NCBI GenBank assembly: GCA_023300545.1
Contig: JALZVT010000120.1
Coordinates: 1 to 64,000 of the forward strand
Length of the DNA stretch: 64,000 bases
Origin: Pseudomonadales bacterium
GTDB taxonomy: Bacteria; Pseudomonadota; Gammaproteobacteria; Pseudomonadales; Azotimanducaceae
Direction of reading: 5' to 3'
A program made the position numbers and the translations under genes. This document shows positions 8,264 to 17,714 of the stretch, one piece after another. Within the stretch, counting starts at the first letter, position 1. Each line of letters opens with the position of its first letter. The notes under the pieces were generated by a model. That model ran no database searches. It was not told where the DNA came from and saw only the letters and a program-made list of their open reading frames with translations.

Positions 8264-8767
8264 TCAGGAGAACTGAGTACCGGGCTCCGCATAATAGCGG
8301 TCGTGCCAGATACCCTCCGCGGCCTCACCGGCAACTGGCATGCGCCAGTTGCGCACCTTGCTGTCAGCCAACCCCACTCGAAACAGGCCACGAGGTTGCT
8401 CGATCGTGTTGTTGACATAGGCGTTGCCAGCGGCCTCGCCCACGTACTTCACTGCAATGTCGCGATACAGATCACGCCAGGCCTCGTCGTTGCCAACGTC
8501 ATGGACCAACTCCGCACGCCCTTCAACAATCACCTTTCGGTAAGGCGATGGCTGCTCGTCAATACACAGCGACACCCGCGCATCGCGACGCAAACAACCG
8601 AACCACTCTGACTTTTCACGCGGCGTAAACCAGATCGCGTTGTCGCGCTGCATAAACCAAATAGGAGTCACCAATGGCGAGCCGTCAGCGCGAACCACTG
8701 CAATACGCATGAGAATGCCATGCTCATTCAGAAATTCATCTTGTTCGGTCGCAGTCATTTTTGGCAT
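8264..8767 (-). CDS. Pyridoxamine 5'-phosphate oxidase-fold flavoprotein
   Basis: A 167-residue split-barrel protein of the PPOX/FMN- or F420-binding superfamily. Visible family features are the opening strand RIAVVRADGSPLVTPIWF (about 22-39), AIWFTPREKSEW and RRDARVSLCIDE, followed by the KVIVEGRAEL strand. Members bind FMN, F420 or haem and serve as reductases or oxidases of small molecules. The several LLM-type oxidoreductases elsewhere in the window make an F420 link worth testing, but the sequence does not settle the cofactor. AAAGG precedes the ATG. The desaturase gene lies upstream on the same strand, 38 bp away. Confidence 0.8.
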   Translation of the reverse strand: MPKMTATEQDEFLNEHGILMRIAVVRADGSPLVTPIWFMQRDNAIWFTPREKSEWFGCLRRDARVSLCIDEQPSPYRKVIVEGRAELVHDVGNDEAWRDLYRDIAVKYVGEAAGNAYVNNTIEQPRGLFRVGLADSKVRNWRMPVAGEAAEGIWHDRYYAEPGTQFS

Positions 8768-8805
8768 ATGCAGTAAACCTTTGGTTCAGACAGTAAGGCG
8801 ATGAA

Positions 8806-9867
8806 TCAGACCGGTTTGAGTTCTGGCTTGCTCAAGGCGAGCGCAAGTAACGCGGCGTAACCTGGCTTTGTCTCCATACTCGGCCCAAAGCCTTTGGCAA
8901 TAAGTGTCTCGTGCATTTCACGCAAGCGAAAACAGGGACAACTAACCAGCAAGTGATGCTCGAGATGGTAATTCACAAAATATGGCGCAATGAGTGCTCG
9001 TTCCCACCAACTCGCAAGCACCGTGCGCGTATTGCGCAGCCGATCGTTATTGTCTGGCACCACTGCGTGTTCGCCGATATTGCGCAATCGAGTAATCAAC
9101 CGCTCCCAGGTGAATGCAGGAAGCACCCACAACAAAAAATACAGGTACCAAACACCAGCCACAGCAAAGCCACAAACCAAAACAAGGTTTATTGCAAGGT
9201 TTGGCCCAAATCGGCGCCAGAAGCCATCACTGCTTGATCCCATGCCGGGACCTGCACTGATGTCGTGTTGGGTTTTGCCACGGTCAATAGACGCTCGAAT
9301 CAGCGCACCGTATTGCTTGAGCCCAGTTTGGCCACTGAGGTCGCGCCAGAGCTTGCGCTGAAAGCTTGCTTTGGTAATGGGAAACTTGGCAGAAAGATGC
9401 AGATCGGGATCGTTGTCTTGCTGGGTAAAGCGATGGTGATTGAGATGGTACTTGCGATAGCCAATGACAGAGCCACCAAACAGGGGGCGGTTCAGCAACC
9501 ACTGGGATACCCAATCGTTTAGCTCGCGATTAGGATGCAACGTAAAGTGCGCACCGTCGTGATTAAGAATCGCGAGCCCTAATTGTCGGGCGCCCATCAA
9601 AGGCACACCGAGCAATACAATCAACGCCTTCACAACCAGCGGCAGCGTAGACCCGACAACCAGCGCACCAACCACCCAGATGGCAGCAATCATCAACCAG
9701 CAATGCGCTACCAGCAGCAACCCTCGATAAGGGCTGGGAGCAATGAAGTTCGCGATCTCATCACGCGAAAAGAAGTCGCTGGCCCGCTGCACCGAGCCGT
9801 GCGACTTGGCCTCATAGCGGGCGTTGGATGCTGCGATGTCTTGGGGTTGGTCTGGCAAATCACTCAT
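8806..9867 (-). CDS. Membrane fatty acid desaturase
   Basis: A 353-residue integral-membrane di-iron desaturase/hydroxylase. All three histidine boxes are present: HDGAH at 103-107, HLNHH at 141-145 and HLEHH at 301-305. Hydrophobic hairpins lie before box 1 (about 50-100) and between boxes 2 and 3 (about 220-250). The family inserts a double bond into acyl chains using O2 and electrons from ferredoxin or a cytochrome; regioselectivity cannot be read. It is the first gene of the minus-strand pair with the PPOX-fold protein, which might supply reducing equivalents (inference). Confidence 0.9.
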   Translation of the reverse strand: MSDLPDQPQDIAASNARYEAKSHGSVQRASDFFSRDEIANFIAPSPYRGLLLVAHCWLMIAAIWVVGALVVGSTLPLVVKALIVLLGVPLMGARQLGLAILNHDGAHFTLHPNRELNDWVSQWLLNRPLFGGSVIGYRKYHLNHHRFTQQDNDPDLHLSAKFPITKASFQRKLWRDLSGQTGLKQYGALIRASIDRGKTQHDISAGPGMGSSSDGFWRRFGPNLAINLVLVCGFAVAGVWYLYFLLWVLPAFTWERLITRLRNIGEHAVVPDNNDRLRNTRTVLASWWERALIAPYFVNYHLEHHLLVSCPCFRLREMHETLIAKGFGPSMETKPGYAALLALALSKPELKPV

Positions 9868-9974
9868 GGCTTATTCTAGCGCCGTTTTTCATGGGTTTCC
9901 CAGTGGGATGAAATTCGCGTCAAACGGGTTCACTGTAGAGTACAAACACCGCCAGAACCCCTTCAGGAACCCAC

Positions 9975-10349
9975 ATGCTCCTCACCAAAATCAACCCCAA
10001 CCAGGCTGCCTTTCTCATCGATCAAAACCTCCATATCACCACCCATGAACAGCGACCGGGCCCTCCGGAGCGCCTGTCCGGGATGACCGTTGGCATCATA
10101 GACATGACCCAGGACGCTCCCCATAACGGCGAAATGCATCCCGATGGCGACGAATTGCTGTACGTCATTACAGGGTCTGTTCGCATCACCTGCGAATCTT
10201 CACCAGATCAGTTCACGGATTTACTGCCAGGCGAGGCCTGCGTGGTACCAAAGGGTGAATGGCACAAGGTCGCTCTACTTGAACCCACCCGGCTTATGCA
10301 CATAACCCCTGGCCCGGGCGGCGATCATCGCCCCCTAGATGCCGGGTAA
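9975..10349 (+). CDS. Small cupin-domain protein
   Basis: A 124-residue single-domain cupin. Motif 1 is HPDGDELLYVITG (near 55-67) and motif 2 is PKGEWHKVALLEP (near 93-105), supplying the usual His/Glu metal ligands, although the first motif shows one His rather than HxH. Small cupins act as dioxygenases, isomerases or ligand sensors; nothing local decides which. An AGGA sequence precedes the ATG by about 6 nt. It is divergent from the desaturase. Confidence 0.75.
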   Translation: MLLTKINPNQAAFLIDQNLHITTHEQRPGPPERLSGMTVGIIDMTQDAPHNGEMHPDGDELLYVITGSVRITCESSPDQFTDLLPGEACVVPKGEWHKVALLEPTRLMHITPGPGGDHRPLDAG

Positions 10350-10478
10350 CCAACTCGACAGAAAACGACCCATTGTATTCGACCGTTCGTCCGACCTTTG
10401 TTGAAGTTCTCAAAAGAGACGCAGACACTTGTGACCAGTAAAAGACAGAGCACGCGAGGCGGCTCGACCGAGTAGTTT

Positions 10479-11759
10479 TTGACCCCCGAAGACAGACGAG
10501 CAGAACGACGCTATCAACTGGATGTGCAACGCCATCTAACGCGCAACTACGTCGCGTTGCTTGCACACGGCATGCTCGGCCAAACCGGCTTTCGACTGGT
10601 AAACGCCCCCACCTTCATGCCGGCCTATCTCATGCTGTTGTCGGGTGGTTCGGAGTTTATCGTCAGCCTTGGCCTGGCCTTGCAAGCCCTCGGCATGACG
10701 CTGACACCGTTTCTCGCCGCTAATCTAATTGCTCACCGCAAACGAGTTTTGCCTGTCGGCTTGATTAGCGGCGCGCTGATGCGCAGCACCATACTCATGA
10801 TCGCCTTATGTGGGTTCTTTCTGGAAGGAACCACCGCTCTTGTGGGTGTGTTGCTGTCACTGACCCTGCTCGGTGTGTTCTCCGGCATGCAGGGCGTAAT
10901 TTTCAATTTCCTCAATTCGAAAATCATCCCAGTCTCAAAGCGTGGTCGACTCACCGGCCTGCGGAATTTTCTCGCAGGCATCGTCTCCGCTGCCGTTGCG
11001 TTCATTGCCGGCGCCCTGTTGCTGGGCGACGTACCGGATGCAACCGGATATTCCTGGACCTTCTTGTTGGGCTTTGTGCTCACAAGCTTAGGCTTGATGA
11101 TGTTATTGGCTGTGCGCGAGCCAGAGCCACCCGAGGTACGCGACAAACAACCCCTTGGCGCGAGCTTGGCTAAATTGCCACAGCTACTGCGAGACGACCC
11201 GGCATTCACGCGTTATTGTCTGGCACGAGCATTGGCCACTATGGGTCGCATGGCCCTGCCGTTTTACATTCTTTATGCGGGTCAATCGATTGGGCTGGAT
11301 GGCTTAACGCTCGGCACACTCACCATTGCGTTCACCGGCGCTGCGACGTTATCCAATCTCGCCTGGGGCGCTATGGCCGATCGCACTGGCTTTCGACTGA
11401 CGCTATTGCTATCAATTGCGTTATGGATTGCCTCTACCGGTCTGCTGATTTTCACCGACGGTCTGATCATGGCCGCCATGGTATTCATCGGCGTCGGCGC
11501 TGCGGTTCAGGGGTTTCAGAACTCCTCCCAAAATCTGACTCTGGAATTCGGCGATCGCGACGATTTACCCGCTAGGCTTGCCATCGCCAATACGGCCTCA
11601 GAGCTCGCAGGCACAATCGGCACTCTTCTAGGCGGGCTGTTGGCTCAATATCTGGGGTACGGCTGGGTATTCAGCGTGTCGGTGCTGTTTCTCACAATCG
11701 GCGGCGCAGTGGTCTACCGCCATGTCCCCGAGCCGAGATTTGCCAAACTGGCGCCTTAA
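10479..11759 (+). CDS. MFS transporter (function unknown)
   Basis: A 426-residue predicted 12-helix inner-membrane protein of the MFS_1 type. The second half carries a motif-A-like loop (AMADRTGFRLT, near 304). The frame is closed by a TAG seven bases upstream of the TTG at 10479, which I took as the start. A GTG 15 codons further in is an alternative, and no ribosome-binding site decides between them. The substrate is unknown; the next genes encode a secreted protein and a TonB receptor. Confidence 0.82.
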   Translation: MTPEDRRAERRYQLDVQRHLTRNYVALLAHGMLGQTGFRLVNAPTFMPAYLMLLSGGSEFIVSLGLALQALGMTLTPFLAANLIAHRKRVLPVGLISGALMRSTILMIALCGFFLEGTTALVGVLLSLTLLGVFSGMQGVIFNFLNSKIIPVSKRGRLTGLRNFLAGIVSAAVAFIAGALLLGDVPDATGYSWTFLLGFVLTSLGLMMLLAVREPEPPEVRDKQPLGASLAKLPQLLRDDPAFTRYCLARALATMGRMALPFYILYAGQSIGLDGLTLGTLTIAFTGAATLSNLAWGAMADRTGFRLTLLLSIALWIASTGLLIFTDGLIMAAMVFIGVGAAVQGFQNSSQNLTLEFGDRDDLPARLAIANTASELAGTIGTLLGGLLAQYLGYGWVFSVSVLFLTIGGAVVYRHVPEPRFAKLAP

Positions 11760-11913
11760 CTCACCCGAGGTGCCTTCGAAGTCGATTTATCACACCAATT
11801 GACAGCAATTCAAAGCAGGAATGAGACACCACCTACAGTCCCAAAGGCTCCCTTCCGGGAAAATGCTCGCTCGATCTAACGCGACCATACGGGCCAATAG
11901 GGATCCTTCATTC

Positions 11914-14532
11914 ATGACCTACAAAACGAAAGATGTGATCGGCGTCGCAAAAATGTCGCGCGCGTTTACTGGTATGTTTGCTGCCGCGCTTGCGTTGCTT
12001 GCAACGTCGACGGCCTTTGCAGACAAGTCATCTGCAACCGATCCCTACCAAATCAAATACACCGGCCCTATGGCAGAGAAGCCTGAGGCCACTTTTTCCA
12101 TTCAGGCTAACGAACCATTTGCTCAAACCGGTGGCTTCACCGTCGATGTGAGCAATCGCCAGCACGTACAGTCGTTCTTCAACGCCATCTATACCGCCTC
12201 GGAAAATACTCCTATGGCGTTTTCAGGCAGTGTTAACGGTTGTGCCTCAGGTACAACCAGTGCTTTATTTAAAGACGCCGTGCGCTTGCGCATCAACTGG
12301 TTCCGCGAACTGGCGGGCGTGCCAGACAACATCACATTTCGTGACAGCTACAGCTCAGGCGCGCAGGACGCCGCGCTTATCATGGCCGCTAACGGCCTGC
12401 TGACCCATACACCACCTAGCTCACTCACCTGCTATACCGCAACCGGCGACACTGCTGCCGGCAGCTCAAACATCGCTCTAGGCAGTCTGGGCTGGAATTC
12501 CATAAGTGGTTACATGGAAGATCCAGGTGCTAACAACGCAGCCGTTGGTCACCGACGCTGGCTACTGCACCCACCCATTGAGGAAATGGGAACAGGGGAT
12601 GTCCCCGCGACCTCGACAAACTCCGCAACCAATGCCATCTGGGTGTTCGACGACAACATTTTTGAAAACGGATCTAACCGTGATGGGTACGTCGCCTGGC
12701 CCCCGCCTGCGTACGTACCCTACAACGTCGTGCCAGCACGCTGGTCGTTTAGCCTCAAAGACGCCAACTTCAACAGCACAACAGTCAGCATGACTCGCGA
12801 CGGATCGCCCATCAGCACCGTACTCGAACCCGTCTCCTCCGGTGCCGGCAACAACACGCTGGTGTGGATTCCGCTGGGCCTTGACGCCGCTGGCGGAGAG
12901 CCCTGGCCTCAGCCCGATCAAGATGAAAACCTCAGCGTCACTCTGAACAACGTCCTGGTGAACGGCAGCCCACAATCATTTAGCTATAACGTACAAGTTT
13001 TTGATGCCACCACCACCGGCGTCAACGATCAGGAAATTCTCGTAACCGGTGCAGAGACGGTCGAACTCAATACCGCAGCACGATTTGACTTCACTCAGGT
13101 CGACTTTGCACAAAGCTATAAGCTGCGTAGCGGTACCCTCGAGAACTTCACAACGACACAAGACGCAGAAGGCTCAGCTGAATTCGTAACAGACGGCACA
13201 GACGCCAGCTATCCGTTATTCACTACGGGCGCCGCCGCTAATGGCTCAAGCTCATTCCACCTTGCTCACCCCACATCCTCAGACCAAAACTTTGTCTGGG
13301 AGCGGCAACTAAAAATTAGCGGCACCAGCCGATTGAATTTTTCATCACGCCTCGGTTTTGCATCAATTACTCAGGTTGCGCGCGCGCAAATCTCGCTTGA
13401 CGATGGTCAGAGCTGGCGAGACGTCTATACCCAGGGTGGAACCGATGGTCGCGGCGAAGTTAGCTTCACCAGCCGCAGCATAGCCCTTAGCGACTACGCC
13501 GGAGAAGTGGCGAAGTTCCGCTTCTTTTACGACCTGCAGGGTGGCTCATTTTTCCCGCAATCCACGCCAGGCGTTGGTTTTTATGTCGACGACATTACGG
13601 TGACCAACGCACAAGAGCTAACCAATATTGCTAACGAATCACTAGGTAACATCGACGAGTTCAGCTACACCCCAAAAAGTAGCGGCGATCACCTGTTGCA
13701 AGTGCAATACCTGGGTTGGGATGGTTTCCCTGGTAGCCGCTGGAGCACCGCCAAAGAGCTAAGCGTTGCAACAACTAGCAGCAATAACACAGCCATCGCT
13801 GCCTCCGTATTGCCTGCCAGTCGCTCGGTGTTCAATACCACAGCCACTGCATTTGCTTCGGTGATCAACGGTGGCACCGAAGAAGCCACAAACTGCAGCA
13901 TCACGCCGCAGACCAACACACCCGCAAGCTTTACCTATCAAACCACCAACCCAGGAAACAACGCGCTCTCTGGCACCGCCAATACGCCGGTGAATATTGC
14001 CCCGGGCGCCGTACAAACCTTTGCGCTGTTTTTTGAGCCCACAACGGCCTTTGCACCCACTCAGATTGCACTTAGTTTCGACTGCACCAACAGCGCCCCC
14101 GCAGCCGTCATTAGCGGGTTGAATACCCTGCTGATGGCCTCTGGCTCAGGACCTGTGCCGGACATAATCGCTCTAGCGGCGGCAGGTCCGACCGGCATTG
14201 TCGACATACCCGGGAATACGGCAACGGGCGTATTTGCCGTGGCCACAGTAAACGCGGGTGTCGCAAGCGACATCACAGTTAGTGCAACTACAATCGCTGG
14301 CGTTATCTTGCAACTGTGCGAAACCAACCCCACAACCGGCGCCTGTATCAGCGCGGTAGGCCCATCCGTAGCAACCCGCATTGAGGCCGGCGCCACCCCG
14401 ACCTTTGGCTTTTTTGTAACCGGAACCGGAAATGTGCCCTTCGATCCGGCCAACAACCGCGTGACGGTGACCTTTGCAGACAACAATGGCACCACCCGCG
14501 GCGCGACCAGCGTGGCTATCCGCACCAACTGA
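11914..14532 (+). CDS. Large secreted CAP (SCP/PR-1) domain protein
   Basis: An exported protein of about 870 residues. The signal peptide (MSRAFTGMFAAALALLATSTAFA) is split between charged, hydrophobic and AFA parts and starts at 11953; ATG 11914 gives a longer n-region, and 11821 is open but less likely. The mature N-terminal third carries a CAP fold: RLRINWFRELAGV, AQDAALIMAANGLLTH and the conserved ANNAAVGHRRWLLHP. The rest is Ser/Thr/Asn-rich beta-type sequence: a jelly-roll-like region (about 13,080-13,620) and an Ig-like repeat region at the C-terminus. CAP proteins act in adhesion, lipid binding or proteolysis. No sortase, lipobox or PEP-CTERM signal is visible. It precedes a TonB-dependent receptor by about 350 bp. 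Confidence 0.8.
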   Translation: MTYKTKDVIGVAKMSRAFTGMFAAALALLATSTAFADKSSATDPYQIKYTGPMAEKPEATFSIQANEPFAQTGGFTVDVSNRQHVQSFFNAIYTASENTPMAFSGSVNGCASGTTSALFKDAVRLRINWFRELAGVPDNITFRDSYSSGAQDAALIMAANGLLTHTPPSSLTCYTATGDTAAGSSNIALGSLGWNSISGYMEDPGANNAAVGHRRWLLHPPIEEMGTGDVPATSTNSATNAIWVFDDNIFENGSNRDGYVAWPPPAYVPYNVVPARWSFSLKDANFNSTTVSMTRDGSPISTVLEPVSSGAGNNTLVWIPLGLDAAGGEPWPQPDQDENLSVTLNNVLVNGSPQSFSYNVQVFDATTTGVNDQEILVTGAETVELNTAARFDFTQVDFAQSYKLRSGTLENFTTTQDAEGSAEFVTDGTDASYPLFTTGAAANGSSSFHLAHPTSSDQNFVWERQLKISGTSRLNFSSRLGFASITQVARAQISLDDGQSWRDVYTQGGTDGRGEVSFTSRSIALSDYAGEVAKFRFFYDLQGGSFFPQSTPGVGFYVDDITVTNAQELTNIANESLGNIDEFSYTPKSSGDHLLQVQYLGWDGFPGSRWSTAKELSVATTSSNNTAIAASVLPASRSVFNTTATAFASVINGGTEEATNCSITPQTNTPASFTYQTTNPGNNALSGTANTPVNIAPGAVQTFALFFEPTTAFAPTQIALSFDCTNSAPAAVISGLNTLLMASGSGPVPDIIALAAAGPTGIVDIPGNTATGVFAVATVNAGVASDITVSATTIAGVILQLCETNPTTGACISAVGPSVATRIEAGATPTFGFFVTGTGNVPFDPANNRVTVTFADNNGTTRGATSVAIRTN

Positions 14533-14573
14533 GCGGACACCCCCTTAGCTACAAAAACTACAAACTCTCGTTA

Positions 14574-14592
14574 GGCGGCCGAACAGGCCGCC
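14574..14592 (+). terminator. GC-rich hairpin after the CAP gene
   Basis: GGCGGCC (14574-14580) and GGCCGCC (14586-14592) form a perfect 7-bp stem with a 5-nt loop, 42 bp after the CAP-protein stop codon. No T run follows, so it may be a Rho-dependent end or an mRNA-stabilising hairpin, not a classical intrinsic terminator. The rest of 14593-14866 holds no convincing gene. TAGAAT at 14721-14726 followed by GCGC could be a -10 element for the receptor gene, but no good -35 box was found. Confidence 0.4.
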
Positions 14593-14884
14593 ATAGGGGA
14601 AACTCGAGTCAAGGGTACGATTGTCCGACGAATTGCTGAATTGGCTTCGGTATCACCAACTCGCCTGTCAAATCATCACTTTTTGACGATTTTAATCTCC
14701 ATTTTTTCTCCATTGATGACTAGAATGCGCTACTCGCGTAACCACTCGATTGGCTGCGCGGTGATTGTGTGCGTGCCAAGAAGCCACCCGTCCTCATCAG
14801 CAGAAGAGGGCTGTCGGGAATAAATCATGGAAGACACCTGCGCCATCGGTCTAATCAATTAAAACAATGGGGATACCTCACATA

Positions 14885-17629
14885 ATGAATAAGTTAACTC
14901 TTGGTAAGGGTTTGGCGGGAGCAGCGACTACTGCCCTGGCGACCCTTGCCCTATCACCGACTGCGGCCTTCGCCGCAGACGGCGCGGATGAAAACAGCAT
15001 CGAAGAAGTTGTTGTTATTGGTAGTCGTCGAGCCGAACGCTCCGCATCTGACTCGCCCGCTCCGGTTGATGTCATTTCCGGCGACGATTTCACGCGCGCC
15101 GCAGCAACCGATGTGCAGGACCTTCTGCGCACGGCGGTCCCGTCGTACAACGTAAACGCCCAGCCCATCAGCGACGCGGCAACCATTTCGCGCCCGGCTA
15201 ACCTACGCGGCCTGTCACCAGACAATACCCTCGTACTGGTTAACGGCAAGCGCCGTCATCGCGGTTCTGTCATCAGCTTCTTAGGTGGCGGTATTTCTGA
15301 CGGCGCCCAAGGTGTTGACGTGGCCACCATCCCTTCACTTGCGCTGCAGCGTGTTGAAGTTTTGCGCGACGGTGCATCGTCTCAGTACGGGTCAGACGCC
15401 ATCGCGGGTGTCATCAACTTTGTGCTACGTGATGAAGCGGAAGGCGGTTTTCTGGAAGTAACCGGTGGTTCCACTTATGAAGGCGATGGTGACAACTACC
15501 GAATCGCTGGCAACATCGGCCTGCCTCTGGGCGACAAAGGTTTTGTCAACATCACCGGCGAATACGGCGAAGTTGACGGTACCGTTCGCTCGGTCGTTCG
15601 CGACGACGTTCTCGCGTTAATAGCAGCAGGCAACACAGCGGCTGCTGATTTTGAAACCATTAACGGTTACACCAACGAAGCGCCTCAGTACTGGGGTCAG
15701 CCTGACGTTGATAACGACCTGAAACTGTTTGTTAACTCTGCGTTCGAAATTAACGACAGCATGGAAGTTTACGCTTTTGGTAACTATGCAGAGCGCAAAG
15801 TTACCGGTGGTTTCTTCTATCGCAACCCTACCAACCGTGGCGGCGTGTACCGCGGCCCAGTACTTGACCCGGCCACCGGTCTCGTTAGCAGCACGTTCGA
15901 TGCAGACGGCGATCCGATTGGAGTTCCTTCCATCAGCGTAGGCGATCTTGACGGCCTGAATAGCGGCGAAGCTTGCCCCGCAGGTATCCCGCTGACCGGC
16001 AACGATGGACTCATTCCAGACCCAGGTGTTCTCCAGCAGGTTGTAGACAGCACTAACTGCTTCTCGTTTGTTGAAGCCATCCCCGGTGGCTTTGTACCTC
16101 GCTTTGGTGGTAACAACGAAGACTTCAGCATCGCAGGCGGTATCCGCGGCACAATCAACGACGGGCTGCGGTATGACGTGAGCGTTTCACACGGTTCAAA
16201 CGAAACCGAATTCTTTATCAACAACACCGTTAACGCCTCATTAGGCCCAATCGATCCCGAAGCCGGACCTGAAGTTCAGCGTGACTTCATTCCCGGCGGC
16301 CAGGAACAGACAGAAACTGTGGTTAACGCAGACTTCAGCTACCCGTTGCAAGTGGACTTCCTCGCTTCCGAATTAAGCGTTGCGTTTGGTGCGGAATATC
16401 GGAAAGAAGAATTTGACCTCTTTGCTGGCGACCCTCTGTCGTTTGCACTCGGCCCCCTAGCCGATCAAGGTTTCTCCTCTAGTTCTAACGGCTTCGGCGG
16501 CTTTCCAAACAGTTCTTCTAACGATCAAGACAGCTACGCCGGTTACCTCGAGCTCGAAGCCGATGTGATTGACGCTCTAACCCTTCAGGCGGCCATCCGC
16601 TATGAGGACTACAGCGCGTTTGGTGATACCACCAACTGGAAGATTGCAGGCATATTCCGCGCAACAGACACATTCCGTATTCGCGGTGCATTCTCGACCG
16701 GCTTTCACGCCCCGACCGCGGGCCAGGCAAATATCACGAACGTCACCACACAAAATGTGAATGGTGTGCTGGTTGACCAGGGCACTCTGCCACTGACCTC
16801 TGCAGCAGGTCAGCTTGCTGCTGACTTCATCGCTGCCAACAACGGCGGCGCTGGCCGTCCATCTCTTGGGCCAGAAGATGCAGAAAACTTCTCACTGGGT
16901 GTCGCATTTGATGCCGGCCCTTCAACCTGGACTCTAGACTTTTACCACATCGAAGTTGAAGACCGGGTTGCGCTTGGCGCAAACGTTGACTTCCTCGACG
17001 CCCTCAACGCAACGGGCGGTGGTACCACGTTCACCTCTGTGTCAGACGCACTCAATGGCTTGGACGCTGCTGGCATCATCAACCGTCAAGAGTTTCTGGG
17101 ACTGGATGACTTGGCCGAGTTCCGCTTCTTTGCCAACAGCTTCGACACCCGCACAACGGGTATTGATTTGGTTGGTCGTATGGGCACAGACCTCGGGTCT
17201 GGTTACTCTGACTTCACGCTGGCCCTCAACTGGAACGAGACTGACGTTACCGAGATTGGCGAGATCAACCCAATCAGCGAAGCCCGAGTTCGCGCTCTGG
17301 AAGACTCTCTGCCTCGCGTGAAGGGTTCACTGACATGGGCACACACTCAGGGTCGCATTCGCACCTTGCTCCGAGTGAACTACTACGGCGAATGGGACGA
17401 CACCGGCAACGGCGTCGACAACATCGATCCTGAGGTTTTGGTTGATATTGAAGCGGCTTACAGCTTTGACAACGGCTTGGAACTGGTTGGTGGTGTGAGC
17501 AACCTGTTCGATACCCAGAACGAAGAAAACCCCGGACAAGGTGACCTTGGTCAGCTCTTTCCGGAGTCGGGCCCGTTTGGCATCAACGGTGGGCAGTACT
17601 ACTTGAAGGCACGCTACTCGTTCAACTAG
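14885..17629 (+). CDS. TonB-dependent outer-membrane receptor
   Basis: Predicted outer-membrane beta-barrel of about 914 residues for energised uptake of a large or scarce substrate. A signal peptide (MNKLTLGKGLAGAATTALA then LALSPTAAFA) precedes a TonB box-like EEVVVIGSR. The plug domain (about 55-170) has the family signatures VLVNGKRRHRGS and VEVLRDGASSQYGSDAIAGV. The C-terminus ends YYLKARYSFN with the terminal aromatic residue needed for barrel insertion. I preferred ATG 14885 over 14867 because GGGG at 14869-14872 can serve as its ribosome-binding site. The plug resembles receptors of marine bacteria for carbohydrates or small organics; the ligand is unknown, and no TonB/ExbBD genes are nearby. 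Confidence 0.93.
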   Translation: MNKLTLGKGLAGAATTALATLALSPTAAFAADGADENSIEEVVVIGSRRAERSASDSPAPVDVISGDDFTRAAATDVQDLLRTAVPSYNVNAQPISDAATISRPANLRGLSPDNTLVLVNGKRRHRGSVISFLGGGISDGAQGVDVATIPSLALQRVEVLRDGASSQYGSDAIAGVINFVLRDEAEGGFLEVTGGSTYEGDGDNYRIAGNIGLPLGDKGFVNITGEYGEVDGTVRSVVRDDVLALIAAGNTAAADFETINGYTNEAPQYWGQPDVDNDLKLFVNSAFEINDSMEVYAFGNYAERKVTGGFFYRNPTNRGGVYRGPVLDPATGLVSSTFDADGDPIGVPSISVGDLDGLNSGEACPAGIPLTGNDGLIPDPGVLQQVVDSTNCFSFVEAIPGGFVPRFGGNNEDFSIAGGIRGTINDGLRYDVSVSHGSNETEFFINNTVNASLGPIDPEAGPEVQRDFIPGGQEQTETVVNADFSYPLQVDFLASELSVAFGAEYRKEEFDLFAGDPLSFALGPLADQGFSSSSNGFGGFPNSSSNDQDSYAGYLELEADVIDALTLQAAIRYEDYSAFGDTTNWKIAGIFRATDTFRIRGAFSTGFHAPTAGQANITNVTTQNVNGVLVDQGTLPLTSAAGQLAADFIAANNGGAGRPSLGPEDAENFSLGVAFDAGPSTWTLDFYHIEVEDRVALGANVDFLDALNATGGGTTFTSVSDALNGLDAAGIINRQEFLGLDDLAEFRFFANSFDTRTTGIDLVGRMGTDLGSGYSDFTLALNWNETDVTEIGEINPISEARVRALEDSLPRVKGSLTWAHTQGRIRTLLRVNYYGEWDDTGNGVDNIDPEVLVDIEAAYSFDNGLELVGGVSNLFDTQNEENPGQGDLGQLFPESGPFGINGGQYYLKARYSFN

Positions 17630-17655
17630 CCCGAAACGACAGGCAAGTTGATGGC

Positions 17656-17679
17656 GGGGTCAGAATTCATTCTGACCCC
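17656..17679. repeat. Perfect 24-bp palindrome (GGGGTCAGAAT arms)
   Basis: The arms GGGGTCAGAAT (17656-17666) and ATTCTGACCCC (17669-17679) are perfect inverted repeats separated by TC. It lies between the convergent TonB-receptor and crotonase genes and could act as a two-way terminator, but no T run follows. A related, degenerate palindrome lies on the other side of the crotonase gene at 18560-18589. The GGGGTCAGA...TCTGACCCC type resembles REP-like dispersed palindromes in proteobacteria. Confidence 0.75.
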
Positions 17680-17714
17680 TGCCTCACCTCAGCCCAGCAA
17701 CCAATAACTCTCCG

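Noticed and set aside
14641-14823. A 60-residue frame upstream of the TonB receptor
   Set aside because: No family similarity or ribosome-binding site; it lies where a promoter for the receptor is expected.
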